DNA from: Camellia lanceoleosa
Taxonomy: Eukaryota > Streptophyta > Magnoliopsida > Ericales > Theaceae
Length of the DNA: 64,000 nucleotides
Direction: 5' to 3'
Assembly (NCBI GenBank): GCA_025200525.1
Contig: CM045763.1
Coordinates: 85,712,131-85,776,130, forward strand
This document shows, piece after piece, positions 1 through 11,723 of this stretch; position 1 is the first letter of the stretch, and each line of letters begins with the position of its first letter. Made by a program: the position numbers and the translations under genes. Below the pieces are notes generated by a model. The model was given only the letters and a program-made list of their open reading frames with translations, had not been told where the DNA came from and did no database searches.

Positions 1-849
1 TTGTAGACAATGTATGATGATTAGGTGAACTGAAACTAATCTGCGGAAAGTGTCATGGAACTTGACGATTTGTAGAATACATCAATTGTATTCATTAATT
101 GTATATAGAACCAATGTGTTTATATGCATTATATGTAGAGGAGGAGATGGGGGATGTACTCCGCGGTTTAGGAGAAGATGGGGGATGTACCTCTAAACCG
201 GATAGTGTTGGGAGAAGATAGGGGATGAACTCCGGAGGCACAGCTCATATGCTTGTCTTGAAAAATATAGATACAGCCCATGTGCTTGTCTTGGAAATGT
301 GAAGTAGCTTATACGCTTATCAGTGGTTGTATAGATATAACTAATATGTTTATCTATGTTGAAATGGAAAGGAAGGAAATATAGACTTGAATGTCTTGGA
401 ATTGTAGTAAATTGTAAATGAATGTGAAAGTGTTGACCAATGTATCAACTGTTAATCTGTTAGGCGTTATTCATAATTGGTTTAGTATATTTCTACTGGG
501 CTGTGGCTCACCCTTTATGGGGATATCATTTTCAGGTACCTGCAGCATGCCACCTCCAAGGACTTAGCTTGGGAGGCTAGTGGTGGATGGACTTTTTGAC
601 TTCTATTTACTTTTGATGTGTTACATGTAACTTCAAGCCAAGGGCTTTACGTGTATTGAGCTAGAGCTCTCTTGATTGTAACCAAGTGTTAACTTGGAAA
701 GTTGTAAGCCTTTAAGGCACCCGCTTTTATTGTTTACATGTAATACTTTTGTACAGGACAGTTCAGTTAAATAGAAGAAGGTGGACTTTTATTATGTTGA
801 TGCATGTTTAATTGATGGGTTTATTGTCATTATTTTGAGGGCGTTATAG
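1..849 (+). repeat. LTR-like fragment, probably Ty3/gypsy
   Basis: No gene is visible here. The block ends in GGGCGTTATA at about 849, close to the GGGCGTTACA type of end seen on many plant Ty3/gypsy LTRs, and abuts the truncated 3' end of the minus-strand gag-protease remnant. Its left part (141-230) has three imperfect copies of a GGAGAAGATGGGGGATGTAC-like unit at 30-40 base spacing. Two to three copies of a CTCATATGCTTGTCTTG-like unit follow (240-320). Such subrepeats are common in LTR U3 regions. The second LTR is not in the window, so class and boundaries are inferred. Confidence 0.35.
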
Positions 850-3186
850 CGGCTGCCATTCACCGTAACAAAGCACTGCTTCGATATGATCTAATCTCCA
901 TAGACTTCTTCTATTACTCCGGTGTCGTTGGGGAACCGCATTACTTGGTGGTAGGATGACGCCACCGATCGCATGGCATACAGCCATGTTCTGCCCAAGA
1001 TGATGTTGTAAGTGGAGGGGACCTTCAACACCCAGAACTCCACTTGTTTTGTCACACTCTCTGCTCTGACTGGGAGGATTATTTTGCCGACGGGCCATTT
1101 TGGCATGGAGTTGAATCCGATCAGGAGAGATACGGCAGGTGCCAAATCTTTATCTTGTAACTTCAATTGTTTAAAGGTTTTATAGTACATGATTTCACAT
1201 GAACTACCCTGGTCAATCAGAATCCGCTTGACGTCAAAATCCTTGACTCGGAGAGTAATGACCAGGGCATCATTGTGAGGGCAATATATCCTTGCTAAGT
1301 CTTTATCCGAAAAAGACATGACATTCGTGGCCTCTGTCTTCCCCTTCTTGATGGCAGGTTGGGCACTTAGCACTTCTCTCAAGTGCTCAGCCTTTTTAAT
1401 TGATCCTCTGAGCTCGCATACACGCTCAGGTTCGAAGACTCCATGTATCACGTTGATTACGCCTTGAGGTGGGGCGTCGATCGGCATTCCGTTGGGGTTA
1501 TTATGGTCCTGGGGGGCTGGCTGTGCCCCTCCTTCAATGTATTTATCCAGGTGGCCTGCCGCCACCAATTCCTCCAGGTGCTGTCTCAATGGCGTGCAAT
1601 TCTCAGTGCGGTGCCCCTTTTCTTTATGGAAGGTGCACCGTGACCTGTCGTCGTAGTCCTTCTGAACCTCGCCTAGCTTGGCTGGCCACTTGACGAAAGG
1701 CTCGTCTTGAATCTCGTTAAGTATTCGGTAGATCGGTTTCTTGAAGATCGTGGTTATGGCAGTGCGGACTCTCAACCATCTTTTGTCCTGGTCTTCTCCG
1801 ATGTCTCTTCTGCCACGTCCGTTTCTGTTCGGACGGTCTACCGTGTTGACCTTTGCTGAGACCTTCTTTTCTGGTGCTGCGGTCGCGCCAGATTTTGCTT
1901 TGACACGTGCACCATCCTCTTCTACCCTGATGTGCCGATGCACTCTTTCCATTAGGGCTTCCATGGTGAGGGGCGGTGTCATGGTGATAGAGTCCCTTAG
2001 TCTGTTCCCGACTGGAAGGCCTCTTTTGTACTGTGCAATGGCGAGATTGGTGGGACAGTCCCCAATCTGGTTGAAGGTCTCCCAGTAGCGACTGTTATAG
2101 GATCTTAGGGTCTCCTTGTCACCCATGTCGATAAAGAGTAGCTAGTCGATCTCCACCGGGGTTTTAGTGTTTGTTCGGAACCTTGTTACGAACGCCTCCG
2201 CTAATTGTGCCCAAGAGGCTATGCTGCCCTCTGGAAGTTTCTCAAACCAAGTCAAGCCTAGGTCGCCAAGGCTAGATGGGAAGAGGATGCACATCAAGGC
2301 CTCGTTAATCGATATCTGACCATGACACAGCGAAAGTGGCTCAGGTGTGATTAGGGGTCCGTCTTCCCTTCGTATGTGGTGAATTTGGGCTATAGGAAGC
2401 CTGATGGTAGGGGCGCATTCTCTATCACCGGAACGAACGGCGAGGTCTGTAGTCTCGCCAATGCCTTGTCCGTTGGTTCGTAGGCAGGGCGCGGTATTGA
2501 CATTCCAACCTCGACGCTTCCGTGCGTCTGAGGAGCCAACCGCTATAAGGCAGAAACTCTATATGGATCATGTGCCCTGGCGTCCTCCTTCCATCGTGCC
2601 TTCTCTTCTAGCACGGATCGTAGGTCGGACGATCTGGGCAACTCTGTCTGCCTAGACCTTGTCTAGTGCGTATGCGAGGGCCAATATGTGCTTCCTTCGG
2701 TGTACGACCTTTCAGATCTCGTCCTCTCAGACCTGGTAGCGAGTTACGGAAGATCTGAAATGATCGCTTTGTCCTAAGGCTCTTGTTCTCTACTTGAGAG
2801 GGTGTAGTATTCTTACTACGACTTTCCGAGTGGCGATAGGGTGTCTTGTTTGTGCGCCCCTCTCCTGTCGCCACTCCTTTTCCTTTCACCTGGCGCTTTA
2901 GAGATTCCATGTCCGCTGCCATTCGACGTATCAACTCATCCTGCACCTTGACGCGATCCTCCAGAGCCTGGGGATCAATCCTCTACCTTTGTCTGTCTGG
3001 ACTGTATGAACGGGAGTGACGAGGGCTGTTAGTTCGTCTTCTTCCTCTTGTATCCCTCTTGGGATTTTGCCTTTGTGGCTCTAAATCCCCCATGGGAGGG
3101 ACAAGAGGTAGACCCTCGCGCCTTGCACCTCCCTCTAGTGTTTGTCCGTCAATGGCGGATTGTGGCAAATCGTCGTTGTGCGCCAT
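844..3186 (-). pseudogene. Ty3/gypsy gag-protease remnant
   Basis: This is the 5' part of a Ty3/gypsy polyprotein, read right to left. The N-terminal piece starts near 3186 (MAHNDDLPQS). A charged middle piece occupies 2946-2608. A retrotransposon gag domain follows at about 2400-2000, with the typical WFEKLP, GSIASW and RYWETFNQ blocks. A CCHC-like block CTFHKEKGHRTENC comes next, then an aspartic-protease-like domain around 1230-1170 (LIDQGSSCEIMY; many plant gypsy elements also have DQGSS) and ILGRTWL. The reading frame is broken by in-frame stops, for example just before the RYWETFNQ part, and by the breaks between the three open pieces. Reverse transcriptase, RNase H and integrase are missing, and the homology stops near 850 at an LTR-like sequence. 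It is a dead fragment; the lineage is not certain. Confidence 0.8.
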
Positions 3187-3237
3187 TGATTCTAAAGAAG
3201 AAAAGCTTGATCAAGAGGTTTTGTTCTTGTCTGAATT

Positions 3238-3255
3238 CCCACAGACAGCGCCAAT
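3238..3255 (-). other. Probable primer-binding site of the gypsy remnant
   Basis: On the minus strand this reads TTGGCGCTGTCTGTGGG, immediately after an LTR-like end in TACA. A TGGCGC... sequence directly after the 5' LTR is typical of plant Ty3/gypsy primer-binding sites. It lies between the LTR-like block and the gag start, as expected. I did not assign the tRNA. Confidence 0.5.
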
Positions 3256-3578
3256 TGTACGGGAAAGAAATAAACCTTCTCGTATAATCCTGTTGATCAA
3301 GTCTGCGTTCCTCAAATGCGTCGTCGCTTTATCACTGAAAACACAAGCGATGTGCTAAGTGGTGTGTCTAGGAAACTGTTCGATGCCTAAGTCAGTAAGC
3401 TTGACAAATAGACAAAAGCTCTGTGTATTCAGAAAACAAAGTTGTGTTACCTCTCCATAGGTGATGTCTGTGAGCTTTTATAGGTTCCGTGTGGCACAAT
3501 CCCAGTAGGATTCTTACTTATCTATATAGAGTCCTCCTAGGATTCATATTCCTGAAGGATAATGTTTATCCTTCAACA
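3256..3578 (-). repeat. 5' LTR of the gypsy remnant (outer border uncertain)
   Basis: On the minus strand this block begins TGTTGAAGG (3578) and ends CGTACA (3256), directly before the primer-binding-like site, so it fits a TG...CA LTR of 323 bp. It contains TATA-like stretches around 3475 and 3530. Just inside the outer end is a perfect 8-bp inverted repeat with a 3-base loop (AAGGATAA/TTATCCTT, 3555-3573). The LTR could instead extend further right, because 3740-3890 carries U3-like subrepeats. Confidence 0.5.
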
Positions 3579-3739
3579 CCCCCTCACTGCTTAAACCAAG
3601 TGAGATGGTTTTACCATGGCCGGACTCCAATATGACCGAAGTAAACATGACTATGCTCAGCCGCAGAATGGGCCGAACTATCCTTTATTCAGCTCTCCCC
3701 TCTACTACTCTTACTTCGGCTTCTCATGTACAACTCATG

Positions 3740-3890
3740 GTGTGGTTAGACCGAACTAACATGTCAAGACCGATTTAACTCTAAGACCGGTCTAACTCCA
3801 AAGCATCTTTACACCAGTCTAACTTCAATCTTCCCTTGGACCGGACTAACTCCAAAACATCCACAAGACCGGAGTAACTTATACGACCAT
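3740..3890. repeat. ACCGG/CTAACTCCAA short repeat tract
   Basis: Five or more imperfect copies of a unit resembling GACCGGTCTAACTCCAAA lie in 150 bases, including GACCGATTTAACTC, GACCGGTCTAACTCC, ACCAGTCTAACTTC, GACCGGACTAACTCC and GACCGGAGTAACTT. They look like subrepeats of an LTR U3 or a promoter, probably of the adjacent gypsy element. The flanks 3579-3739 and 3891-4060 hold nothing else I recognise. Confidence 0.5.
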
Positions 3891-4060
3891 TTTACTCGGC
3901 CCTTTGTACTGCGGCCCATAACAGCCGATTACCTAGCTCGGCCCAATTTTCATATAAATTACCCTCTCATTTATAAAGTTATTACTCACAGTGGGTTAAG
4001 TCGATATAAGGGCTCGGACGTCCACTTATACAAATCACATAACAAAAACACAATAGAAGC

Positions 4061-6333
4061 ACCATTCAATATTTCTTTCGTTTTAATTCAACACTCTTTA
4101 TGCGTTTCTAACTTATTTCATGACTATGTGAGTCCAATTGGTGCCTAATAATATTTAGAATGTCATAAGGATGCAAGCCAGCACTTAAAAGAGTTAGTCA
4201 AAAATTGCTAAAAACAGGATCTTCGCTCGAGCGCACATTTGGTCGCTCGAGCAGTCTACAAAGCTCTTTAAAAATACTGGGAGCTCATAATGTTCGCTCG
4301 AACCACCATTTGGTCGCTCGAGCGATCTGTAAAAATTCTGAGTTTTCAAAGTTAAAAAGTTGAGCTTCCAGATTCCAATTCAATACTTGGGGTCTTGCAC
4401 AACTTTGTTAAAACCATATAATCTCTTTTAACAATCAAGAAAACATGATTAATTTCTAACCATTTACATCCAACTCTTTTAATTCAAGATTAAACTCTAA
4501 ATTTCTATAAACTTGTGTTTACAAAACCTTTCCTTTTTTTTTTCCCTCTTCAGAATATGAAATCAATTCTTCAAATCTTCTTAAATTTCATGATGCATGC
4601 GCAATTAAAATTCTAATTTATGCAAGACAACAAAAATCAAACCCACAAAATGCTCCATTCTAATTTAATTTCTACAATTTGAATTTAATTCAATTCCTTT
4701 ACCCTTTTTCTAATTTCTTTGAAATTATATGAAATTGATTCTTAACTCTTTTCTATTTTCCTTTAAATCATAAAATTGGAGTTTTGAAACTTTGCGTGTA
4801 TGAAATTAAGATCAAAACTAAATAATTTTAATTAAAATAGCTCTAATTTGAATTGTTATTAATTTTCTTCGTATCAAACCGAAATTCAAATCCATAAACC
4901 TTTTAAACATGAATTAAAATCTCAAAACCTTGAAATCCTATTATGCATGTTTAATTAGAATATTAAACTTGTAGAATTTGCCCATGCATGTAACAATGGG
5001 GCTTAATTTCATGCAAAACTGCATCATCAAACCCAAAATAATAAATTTCCATAACCATGAACCTACCTTAATTTATTCATCTTTGTTTTCTAATTTCTTC
5101 CAAATTATATGAAATTGAACCCAAACTCATTTTTAATTCAAGTGTAATACAAGGATTCTACAAAATTCAAGCTTAAAATTTTTACCTTTAATCTTCAATT
5201 TGGTGTATTCTTGACAACTTCTTCACTTCTCCTAGCTTCCTTAGCTTTTCTTCAAAATTTCCAGCAAGTTCTAAAGAATTGAACTCTCTCTCTCACTCAC
5301 GGTACTCAGCTGTTCTTGTTCCAGCTAAAAACAAAAACATAGATAATGTATAGCTTAAATGTACTACACCCATTTCTTTATTCCACTTTCTTTTCCTTTT
5401 TTTTTTTTTAAATTTTTAATTATATATGTATATATTAAAATGGTGGGACACTTGTCCATCTTGAATTAATCCATGTGGTGATGTATATTAAGATTAGTTT
5501 AGCACACTAAGACCTCGTTTGGCAAGTGGCCTTTTTAGCCAAAAAGGTAAAAAGTTACTGAAAAAATCAAAAAGCCAACAATTCATACCAAAAAGTCAAA
5601 GATTCTTTTTTTTCTTTGCTTTTTGCACATCTTTTTGTAGAAAGTCAAAAAGTCATCTCAAACATACTAATTTTTTTTACATCACATTTTAGCCAAAAAG
5701 TCAAAAAATTACTAAAAAAACATGTTCCCAAATGAGACCTAATTATACATTAGCTTAATTAATCACTTCTTAATCTTAATCAGTCCAATTGACTTCCATT
5801 AATGCCCAATTTATTATATTTAAATTATCAATCTGAATTAGATTTTTAATCAAACTCTAAAAAGGTTCCAAATATTAAATTAAACCTATTTTCATTATCA
5901 ATTTTGATTTTTCACATCAGTAAGGCCTTATCAAACTTAAAATCTTTGTCAATAAATTATATATTCAATTCAACACCTCATAAATGAATTTAATTCATAA
6001 TAATCTCAATTCCCAATCTTCATAACTTGATCAACTCCAATTCGAACCCAATTAATAAAATCTCAATTTTACTAAACTGAATCAAATATTTAATTAAATT
6101 CTCATATGGTTCGATACTCGAAATTAAAATATTTCAGTTTGTCAATTTCATCTTCTTGAGTCACTTAAGCTTTTAATTTCTAATTCCAAAATAACTCTTT
6201 ATAAAATTATATACGAATCAACCCCAATATTATTCATAAATTCCACAATGAAATCGGAATAATAATTAATTAAAATCTTAATCACCTTAATTAATTAAAT
6301 GTAAAATATTTTACGTGACGAGATCGTCACACC
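4061..6333 (-). repeat. LTR-like block, probably Ty3/gypsy (solo or truncated)
   Basis: This is a gene-free AT-rich block. On the minus strand it begins TGTGACGATCTCGTCACG (6333 downwards), a form seen at the 5' edge of plant gypsy LTRs. Near its other end it carries paired GCTCGAGC palindromes (4225-4320) that recur in the LTR-like block at 33239-35590. The length of about 2.3 kb is similar to that block. A Tourist-like MITE sits inside at 5511-5739. The left border and a target-site duplication were not found. Confidence 0.4.
5511..5739. mobile_element. Tourist-like MITE, family 1
   Basis: A 229-bp element flanked by TAA on both sides (5508-5510 and 5740-5742). The ends are GACCTCGTTTGG and, inverted, GGTCTCATTTGG. 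The interior is rich in AAAAAGTCAAA/TTTTTGACTTT-type words shared with the copies at 7110, 7428, 55080, 55858 and 59056. A 3-bp TAA duplication and GGCCTCGTTTGG-type ends fit non-autonomous PIF/Harbinger (Tourist) elements. It has no coding capacity. Confidence 0.75.
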
Positions 6334-6890
6334 AAGCCTCCATCGAAAAGGAGAAAAGTCCTTTATAAGGAAGGGAAACAAACCTCCGCATAGAAAAAAT
6401 TATTATACCAATAAGTAAAAATTAAACAAATCAAATAGAAAAAACCAGATTTAAGGCATCACCAAATTCATCCAAAACGCTACTGCTCCGCAACATTCAA
6501 CTTGGAATTTGAAAACTCCATCTCCATAGACTCCACTACTCGGCAACCTTCAACTTGGAACTATCACCTTCAACTCTAAATGCATTTAATATAATAAAAA
6601 GACAATTTTATCTTATATTCTCCAAACTCAAAAATAGATTAAGTTGTTAATTAAAATAAAATTAATGATTGATATATAATATAATTAAATTAAACAGTAA
6701 AAATTATAATAAATAATTAAAAAATTAGAATTAATTTTAATTCAATTAATGTTAAAAAATTATAATTATGTACATAAGAGAACATAGAGAGAGAAAACTA
6801 TTTAAAAAAAAAAAAAAACTATTATTGTTATTTCACATATGTAATTAACCAAATTAATTATTGTACTGTGATCTAAAATCACATAATATA
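6334..6890. other. AT-rich intergenic stretch
   Basis: No gene, RNA or repeat of known class is recognised. The stretch is strongly AT-rich, with simple A/T runs near 6805. Confidence 0.5.
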
Positions 6891-7106
6891 AGTCTTGTTT
6901 GGGAAGTTAGCCATTTTAATAAGTTAAAATTTTTGTGTTTAGAAACAGAGTTAGATTTTTTGTAGTTGGATGTAATATTTGTGAGAGAAAAAGTGAAATG
7001 ATTATAGATTTGATATGATATTTTGTCTTATTAGTTATTTTGACTTATTTTATCTTTTTGTGAATTTTAACAAAAAAAATCAAAAAACCTCTTGCCAAAC
7101 AAGGCC
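6891..7106. mobile_element. Tourist-like MITE, family 2
   Basis: A 216-bp element with ends AGTCTTGTTTGG and, inverted, GGCCTTGTTTGG, flanked by ATA on both sides. Its interior is a close reverse-complement match to 25798-26035, sharing blocks such as CTCACAAAYATTACATCCAAC. The next MITE begins directly after the shared ATA. Confidence 0.65.
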
Positions 7107-7109
7107 ATA

Positions 7110-7360
7110 GGCCTCTTTTGACAAGATGTTAAAAGCAATTTTTTTTTTTACTATTAACCATTTTAGCGAAAAGTAAAAAAGTTATTAAAAAAATTAATTA
7201 AAAAGCCTAAAACTTATATTAAAATGTCCAAGATTTTATTTTTTCTTTATTTTTTATAAATTTTTTTATAAAAAATCAAAAAGTCATTTCAAACATACAA
7301 TTTTTCTTTTTCATATTTTAATCAAAAAGTTATTAAAATAGTCTATTCCCAACCGAGGCC
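7110..7360. mobile_element. Tourist-like MITE, family 1
   Basis: The block begins GGCCTCTTTTG and ends CCGAGGCC, with the family-1 interior (AAAAAGTTATTAAAA, AAAAATCAAAAAGTCATTTC). The flanking triplets do not match (ATA and TTG), so this copy is old or has lost an edge. Confidence 0.55.
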
Positions 7361-7427
7361 TTGAAAAAAGCAAAAAAAACTAAGTTTAATCTACTTCTCA
7401 AAACAACCCATAAAGTGTTGGATTTTA

Positions 7428-7644
7428 GGTCTCATTTGGCATGCAATTGTTTTAGTCAAAAAGTTATTAAAAAAATCAAAAAGCCTTTAACCTATATCAA
7501 AAAATTAAAGATTCATTTTTCTTTATTCTTTTTTACACATCTTTTCATAAAAAATTAAAAAATCATTCTAAATATATTAATTTTTTTAAATCATATTTTA
7601 GTTAAAAAAAAAATTACTAAAATAATATTTTTTCAAACGAGCCC
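7428..7644. mobile_element. Tourist-like MITE, family 1
   Basis: The block begins GGTCTCATTTGG after TTA and ends CAAACGAGCCC. The interior matches family 1 (GTTATTAAAAAAATCAAAAAGCC). The 3' flank is TGA, so the target duplication is decayed. It lies about 330 bp upstream of the SUN start codon. Confidence 0.55.
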
Positions 7645-7971
7645 TGAATCCACAAAATATAAAATGAATTTTGGCAAAAAAATAAAATAAAATGAATAAA
7701 TAAATAAATGAAATTAATCAATTCAAAATTTGAAATTGAAAATGAGGAGTCGGTTAATTTTCCCCCTTTTCAAAATTCGTTATTCGCTGTCACGATCGAT
7801 ATCTCTCGCCCCAATTCTTCACATCTCAGGCATGGATTATTTCTCTCTTCCAATCATTCATTTTCGACCTAATTAGGGTTTCTGGGAAGTCAATCAACCA
7901 TTCCAATTCGATAATTCAGAGTGTTCAAGATTAGGGTTCCAAGCTTTTTACAGAGATTGGAGTCACATTCA
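7645..7971 (+). promoter_or_regulatory. Presumed promoter and 5' leader of the SUN gene
   Basis: This is the gap between a MITE and the SUN start codon. It is AT-rich until about 7740, then shows TCTCTC-type leader sequence (7800-7850). No definite TATA box is distinguishable from the AT background. The call rests on position only. Confidence 0.35.
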
Positions 7972-9036
7972 ATGTCTGCTTCCACAGTTTCAATCACGGC
8001 CAACCCCTCTGCGAGGCGGAGACCCGTGGTGGTCGGAGACAAGAAGTCCGGCATAGAATTGGTGGCTACTGACGGCGTTGCCGCCACCACAAGCGAGAAG
8101 ATTTCAAACGGGAAAGATCTCAGCCACTCAATTAGAGGCGAAGTAGTTCTGGAGAGATCAAGAGACGTGGTTCAAGTCAAGAAAGCTTTGCCCAATTCAG
8201 ACACCGCATTACCTTCTCGCCGCACCAATCGAAAGGGGGTTTCGAAGACCCAGAAACCCCTCTGGCAAACTATCATCAGTGCCTCCACCAAGAACTTATT
8301 GCTTCTTCTCGTGCTTCTGGGTTTGGTTCAGATGATCCGTAGATTGTTGGCTAATCCTGCAACCATCTCTCCCATTACTTCTTCTACGGAATTTGAGCGT
8401 CGAATCGCCGAAGTGGAGGGTCTGTTGGTGACTACTACGAAGATGATGAGGGTTGAAGTGGACTTGGTGGATCAAAAGATTCTGAATCAAATCGGAGGTC
8501 TGAAAACGGAATTAAATAAGAAAATTGAGGATAAAGGCGTGGAATTGGAAACTGGGTTGAAGAATTTGGAGGATAGAACTGAGAGTTTGGAGAACTCATT
8601 GGGTGAATTGAAGGTGACCGAGTGGTTATCGAAGGAAGACTTTGTTGAATTTCTTAATGAGTTCAAGAAGGCTAAGGGTCTTGATCATGGATACACTGAT
8701 TTGAACCTAGATGAGATGAGAGCGTTCGCAAGGGAGATAGTTGAGAAAGAATTTGAGAAGCATTCTGCTGATGGGTTGGGTAGGGTAGACTATGCACTAG
8801 CATCTGGTGGGGCTATGATTGTGAAGCATTCTGAGCCGTACACTGTTGGGAAGGCAGGCAACTGGTTTTACACTGCTAACCGAAATGGAGTTCATAATGA
8901 TGCGGAGAAGATGCTTAGTCCCAGTTTTGGAGAGCCTGGTCATTGTTTTCCTTTAAAAGGAAGCAGTGGTTTTGTGCAGATCAAGCTTAGAACTGCCATT
9001 GTCCCAGAGGCTGTAACTTTGGAACATGTTGCCAAG
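7972..9036 (+). CDS. SUN: SUN-domain protein, exon 1
   Basis: This is a mid-type plant SUN-domain protein of the AtSUN1/AtSUN2 class. It sits in the inner nuclear membrane and forms the LINC complex with outer-membrane KASH proteins. Exon 1 encodes residues 1-355. Translation starts at MSASTVSITA, the conserved N-terminus; an in-frame upstream GTG at 7921 is not used. A basic nucleoplasmic tail (ARRRPVV; SRRTNRKG) comes first, then one membrane segment at about 108-125 (NLLLLLVLLGLVQMI), a coiled coil at about 140-235, and the SUN domain from 271 (GRVDYALASGGAMIVKHSEP; KMLSPSFGEPGHCF). The exon ends in phase 0 after EHVAK with donor AAG|GTGATT. Joined to exon 2 it gives 456 aa, the usual size for this class. 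Which paralogue it is was not resolved. Confidence 0.93.
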
Positions 9037-9979
9037 GTGATTTTTTTTTTTGTTCCCCTATTTACTACTTGAGTTGATCTTGATTCATTTATTGTTTTTA
9101 TATCGTATGTGCTTGCATTCTATTTGTAGTATACAAGGTTTGTAGATCAGATGTTTAAGTTTCAACTGTCATTTGGTCTGCTTACTTGTTTTGACTAGTA
9201 TGGATGCATTGCTTAATTGGATTTGGAGAGGATTTTCTGTACCAAAATCAATTGCAATGTATATGGGAAAAAAAAGTAAGACATTGTAAGTCGAAGTGTA
9301 AAATTATAAGTTCTGTTGATGTAGTAGAATTAAAAGTTTTGTTCATTGTGTTCATAAATTTGCTTCTACTGTCAGAACTAGAGAGGTGATGACTTTTGTT
9401 TTCTTCCTGCCATTTATTTCTAGCATCTTAAATGAGTTAATCTTGCTTCATCTTGCTCGACAATTTCAAAGATGTTATTTGGTGCCTTGCAGTAGGGTTG
9501 TGTAGTCTATGTTTGGGACGAACTTAATAACAATTTTGGCCTGGAGCACTATCTGAAAGACTGACGTATGCTCTTGGAATGCAAATTGTGGTATTGTCTT
9601 TAGTAAATTGGAGAGAGAGAGAGAGGCTAGGAATTAATTATGATGGCCAGTTGAAAGGCTGGTTCTAAATGAAGATAATTAGTTGGAATGTGAGAGGACT
9701 TAGGTTCACTAGTAGAATGTGCACGGCAAAATAGGTTTTAGTTAGGAATAGTCCGGATATTGTGATTGTTCTAGAAACAAAAATTGAAAGTTTTGATAGG
9801 AAATTGATTAAGAGTATTTGGACTAGACGCAAGGGGTGGGTCATTTTATTATTTGGATCAAACAGTGGTTTCCAGAAGTGAGGTAGTGGTAGGTGTGTTT
9901 CTGCTTTCAGTTAGGTTTAGGAGTCTTGATAATAGTGAATGGTGGCTAATGTGAGCTTACGGTCCCAATAACCCATGAT

Positions 9980-11368
9980 CAGTGTTATCAGAGGCGAGCT
10001 TAAGCGCTCGCCTAAGCGCTAAGCGAAGCGAGGCGAGGGTTCAGCGCCTCAAGCTCCCTGAGGCGAGGCGAAATGGCGAGGCGAGGTAGAAGCGCCTGAA
10101 TCGAGGCTTAGGCGATGAAGCGTGAGGCGTCAAGAAGCGACGCTTCATCGTAATTTGGCTGATTTAATTTCGAGCCATCTGGGCCCTTCATTCGACTTCG
10201 TTCGAATCATCTGGGCCATCGATGAAGTTAATTAGTAATAAGGTGCGAAGCCAAACCCTAGATCGAAGTCGATCGTCTGCTGCCGAAGTCGGAGCTCTTC
10301 TTCTGGTCTTCTTCCTTTCTTCTTCATCTCGTTCATCGATCGTCTGCGTCTGCTCTGCCGAAGTCGAATCGAATCGAGGTGAGTGCTTCTTCATCTGGTT
10401 CGACTTGTTCGACTTCATCACCTGTTCGTCGATCGCCTGTTCCTCTTCTTTGTTCGACTTCATTTCTTCTTCATCTGGGTCGATCGATTGTGGCCATCGA
10501 CTGTTATTCGAAGTCGACCTCTTTTTTTTTTTAAATTAATTTTTAATTCTCAAAATTTAATTTTTAATTCACAAAATTTAATTTTTAAAATTAATTCAAT
10601 TATTTTAAAATTAATTTGTTTTCAATTATTTCAATTATTTTTTTTTCTGTGTTCAATAATTCAATTAATTTTCTGTTTATTTTAATTCTTGGTTATTCAA
10701 TTAATTATTTTAATTCAATTAATTTGTTTAATTCAATTAATTTGTTTATTTTAATTTAATTAATTTGTTTATTTTCATATAGAATTTTTTACATTTTGTT
10801 TAATTCCTATATGAAATGAGTCTATTTAGTTCTTAGCATTTTAGTAATGACATCTTAATTTCAAAACATCTTAATTAATTTCAGACATCTTAATTAATGA
10901 CATTTTAGAAATGGGACAGTTTAATTTCAAAACATCTTAATTAATTTCAGACATCTTAATTAATTTCAAAACTTGAATTAATTTGAATTACTCAGTTTTT
11001 ATATAGAATTTTAATTTGGGAATCAGACATCTTAATTAATTTTCATATAGAATTAATTTCAAAACTTGATAATGAAGAAGAAGTTCATTTGCTTGATGTT
11101 GAAGATGATTTTTAGAACTTTTGAATTGGTGGATTGTATTTGTTTTTGTTGGATATTTTCTTTTGTTTATGGATATTTAGTATTTGGAATGATAACTGCA
11201 TGATGGTTCTTGAAAATATTTATATTTTTGTCTATACCATTAATTTTAAAAAAAATATCATTTCTGATCGCCTCGCTTCGATGAAGCCCTCGCCTCGCCT
11301 CGTCGCCTCGCGCTTAGGCGTTAGGTGACCTTGTAGCCTCGGTTCGCTTTTCGCCTTAAAAAACACTG
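9980..11368. mobile_element. hAT-like non-autonomous element with GC-rich subterminal repeats
   Basis: A 1389-bp element with inverted ends CAGTGTTATCAGAGGCGA and, from the other side, CAGTGTTTTTTAAGGCGA. It is flanked by an 8-bp near-perfect duplication, CCCATGAT (9972-9979) and CCTATGAT (11369-11376), as expected for hAT. Both subterminal regions (9990-10150 and 11268-11350) are packed with AGGCGAGGCG-type words on opposite strands. The core is AT-rich, with a roughly 68-bp tandem repeat around 10850-10990 (CATCTTAATTAATTTCAGA). No transposase is seen. It sits inside the LINE endonuclease region. Confidence 0.8.
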
Positions 11369-11723
11369 CCTATGATTGAAGCAGCCTTTGTGGGATGAGG
11401 TAGCCTTTTTGGTTTATGCTATCCTAATTACTGTTGGGTGAAGATTTTAATGTTATAAGAGAGTAGTTTAAAAAAAGCTTAATGGGTACATAGTGTCATT
11501 TTGATGCTTTTGTTAGAGATTGACTTAATTGATACATCATTATTAAATGCTTGTTTTTCTTGGTCAAATTCTCAGGACAATTTATCGTGTAAAAGGTTAG
11601 ATAGATTTTTGTATTCCTTGGCAGGGAAGAGAGTATCCCAAAATTTTCAAATTTGAGACTGTCCAGATCATTGCCCAATGGTTGTAGAGAGTTGTCATTT
11701 TAAGTGGGGACCGACTCCCTTTA

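Noticed and set aside
7921..7971. In-frame upstream GTG start for the SUN protein
   Set aside because: The conserved N-terminus MSASTVS begins at the ATG at 7972; GTG starts are not expected in plant nuclear genes.
10222..10540. Ser-rich ORFs inside the hAT-like element
   Set aside because: No homology recognised, they overlap on both strands, and they lie in a non-autonomous element built of repeats.
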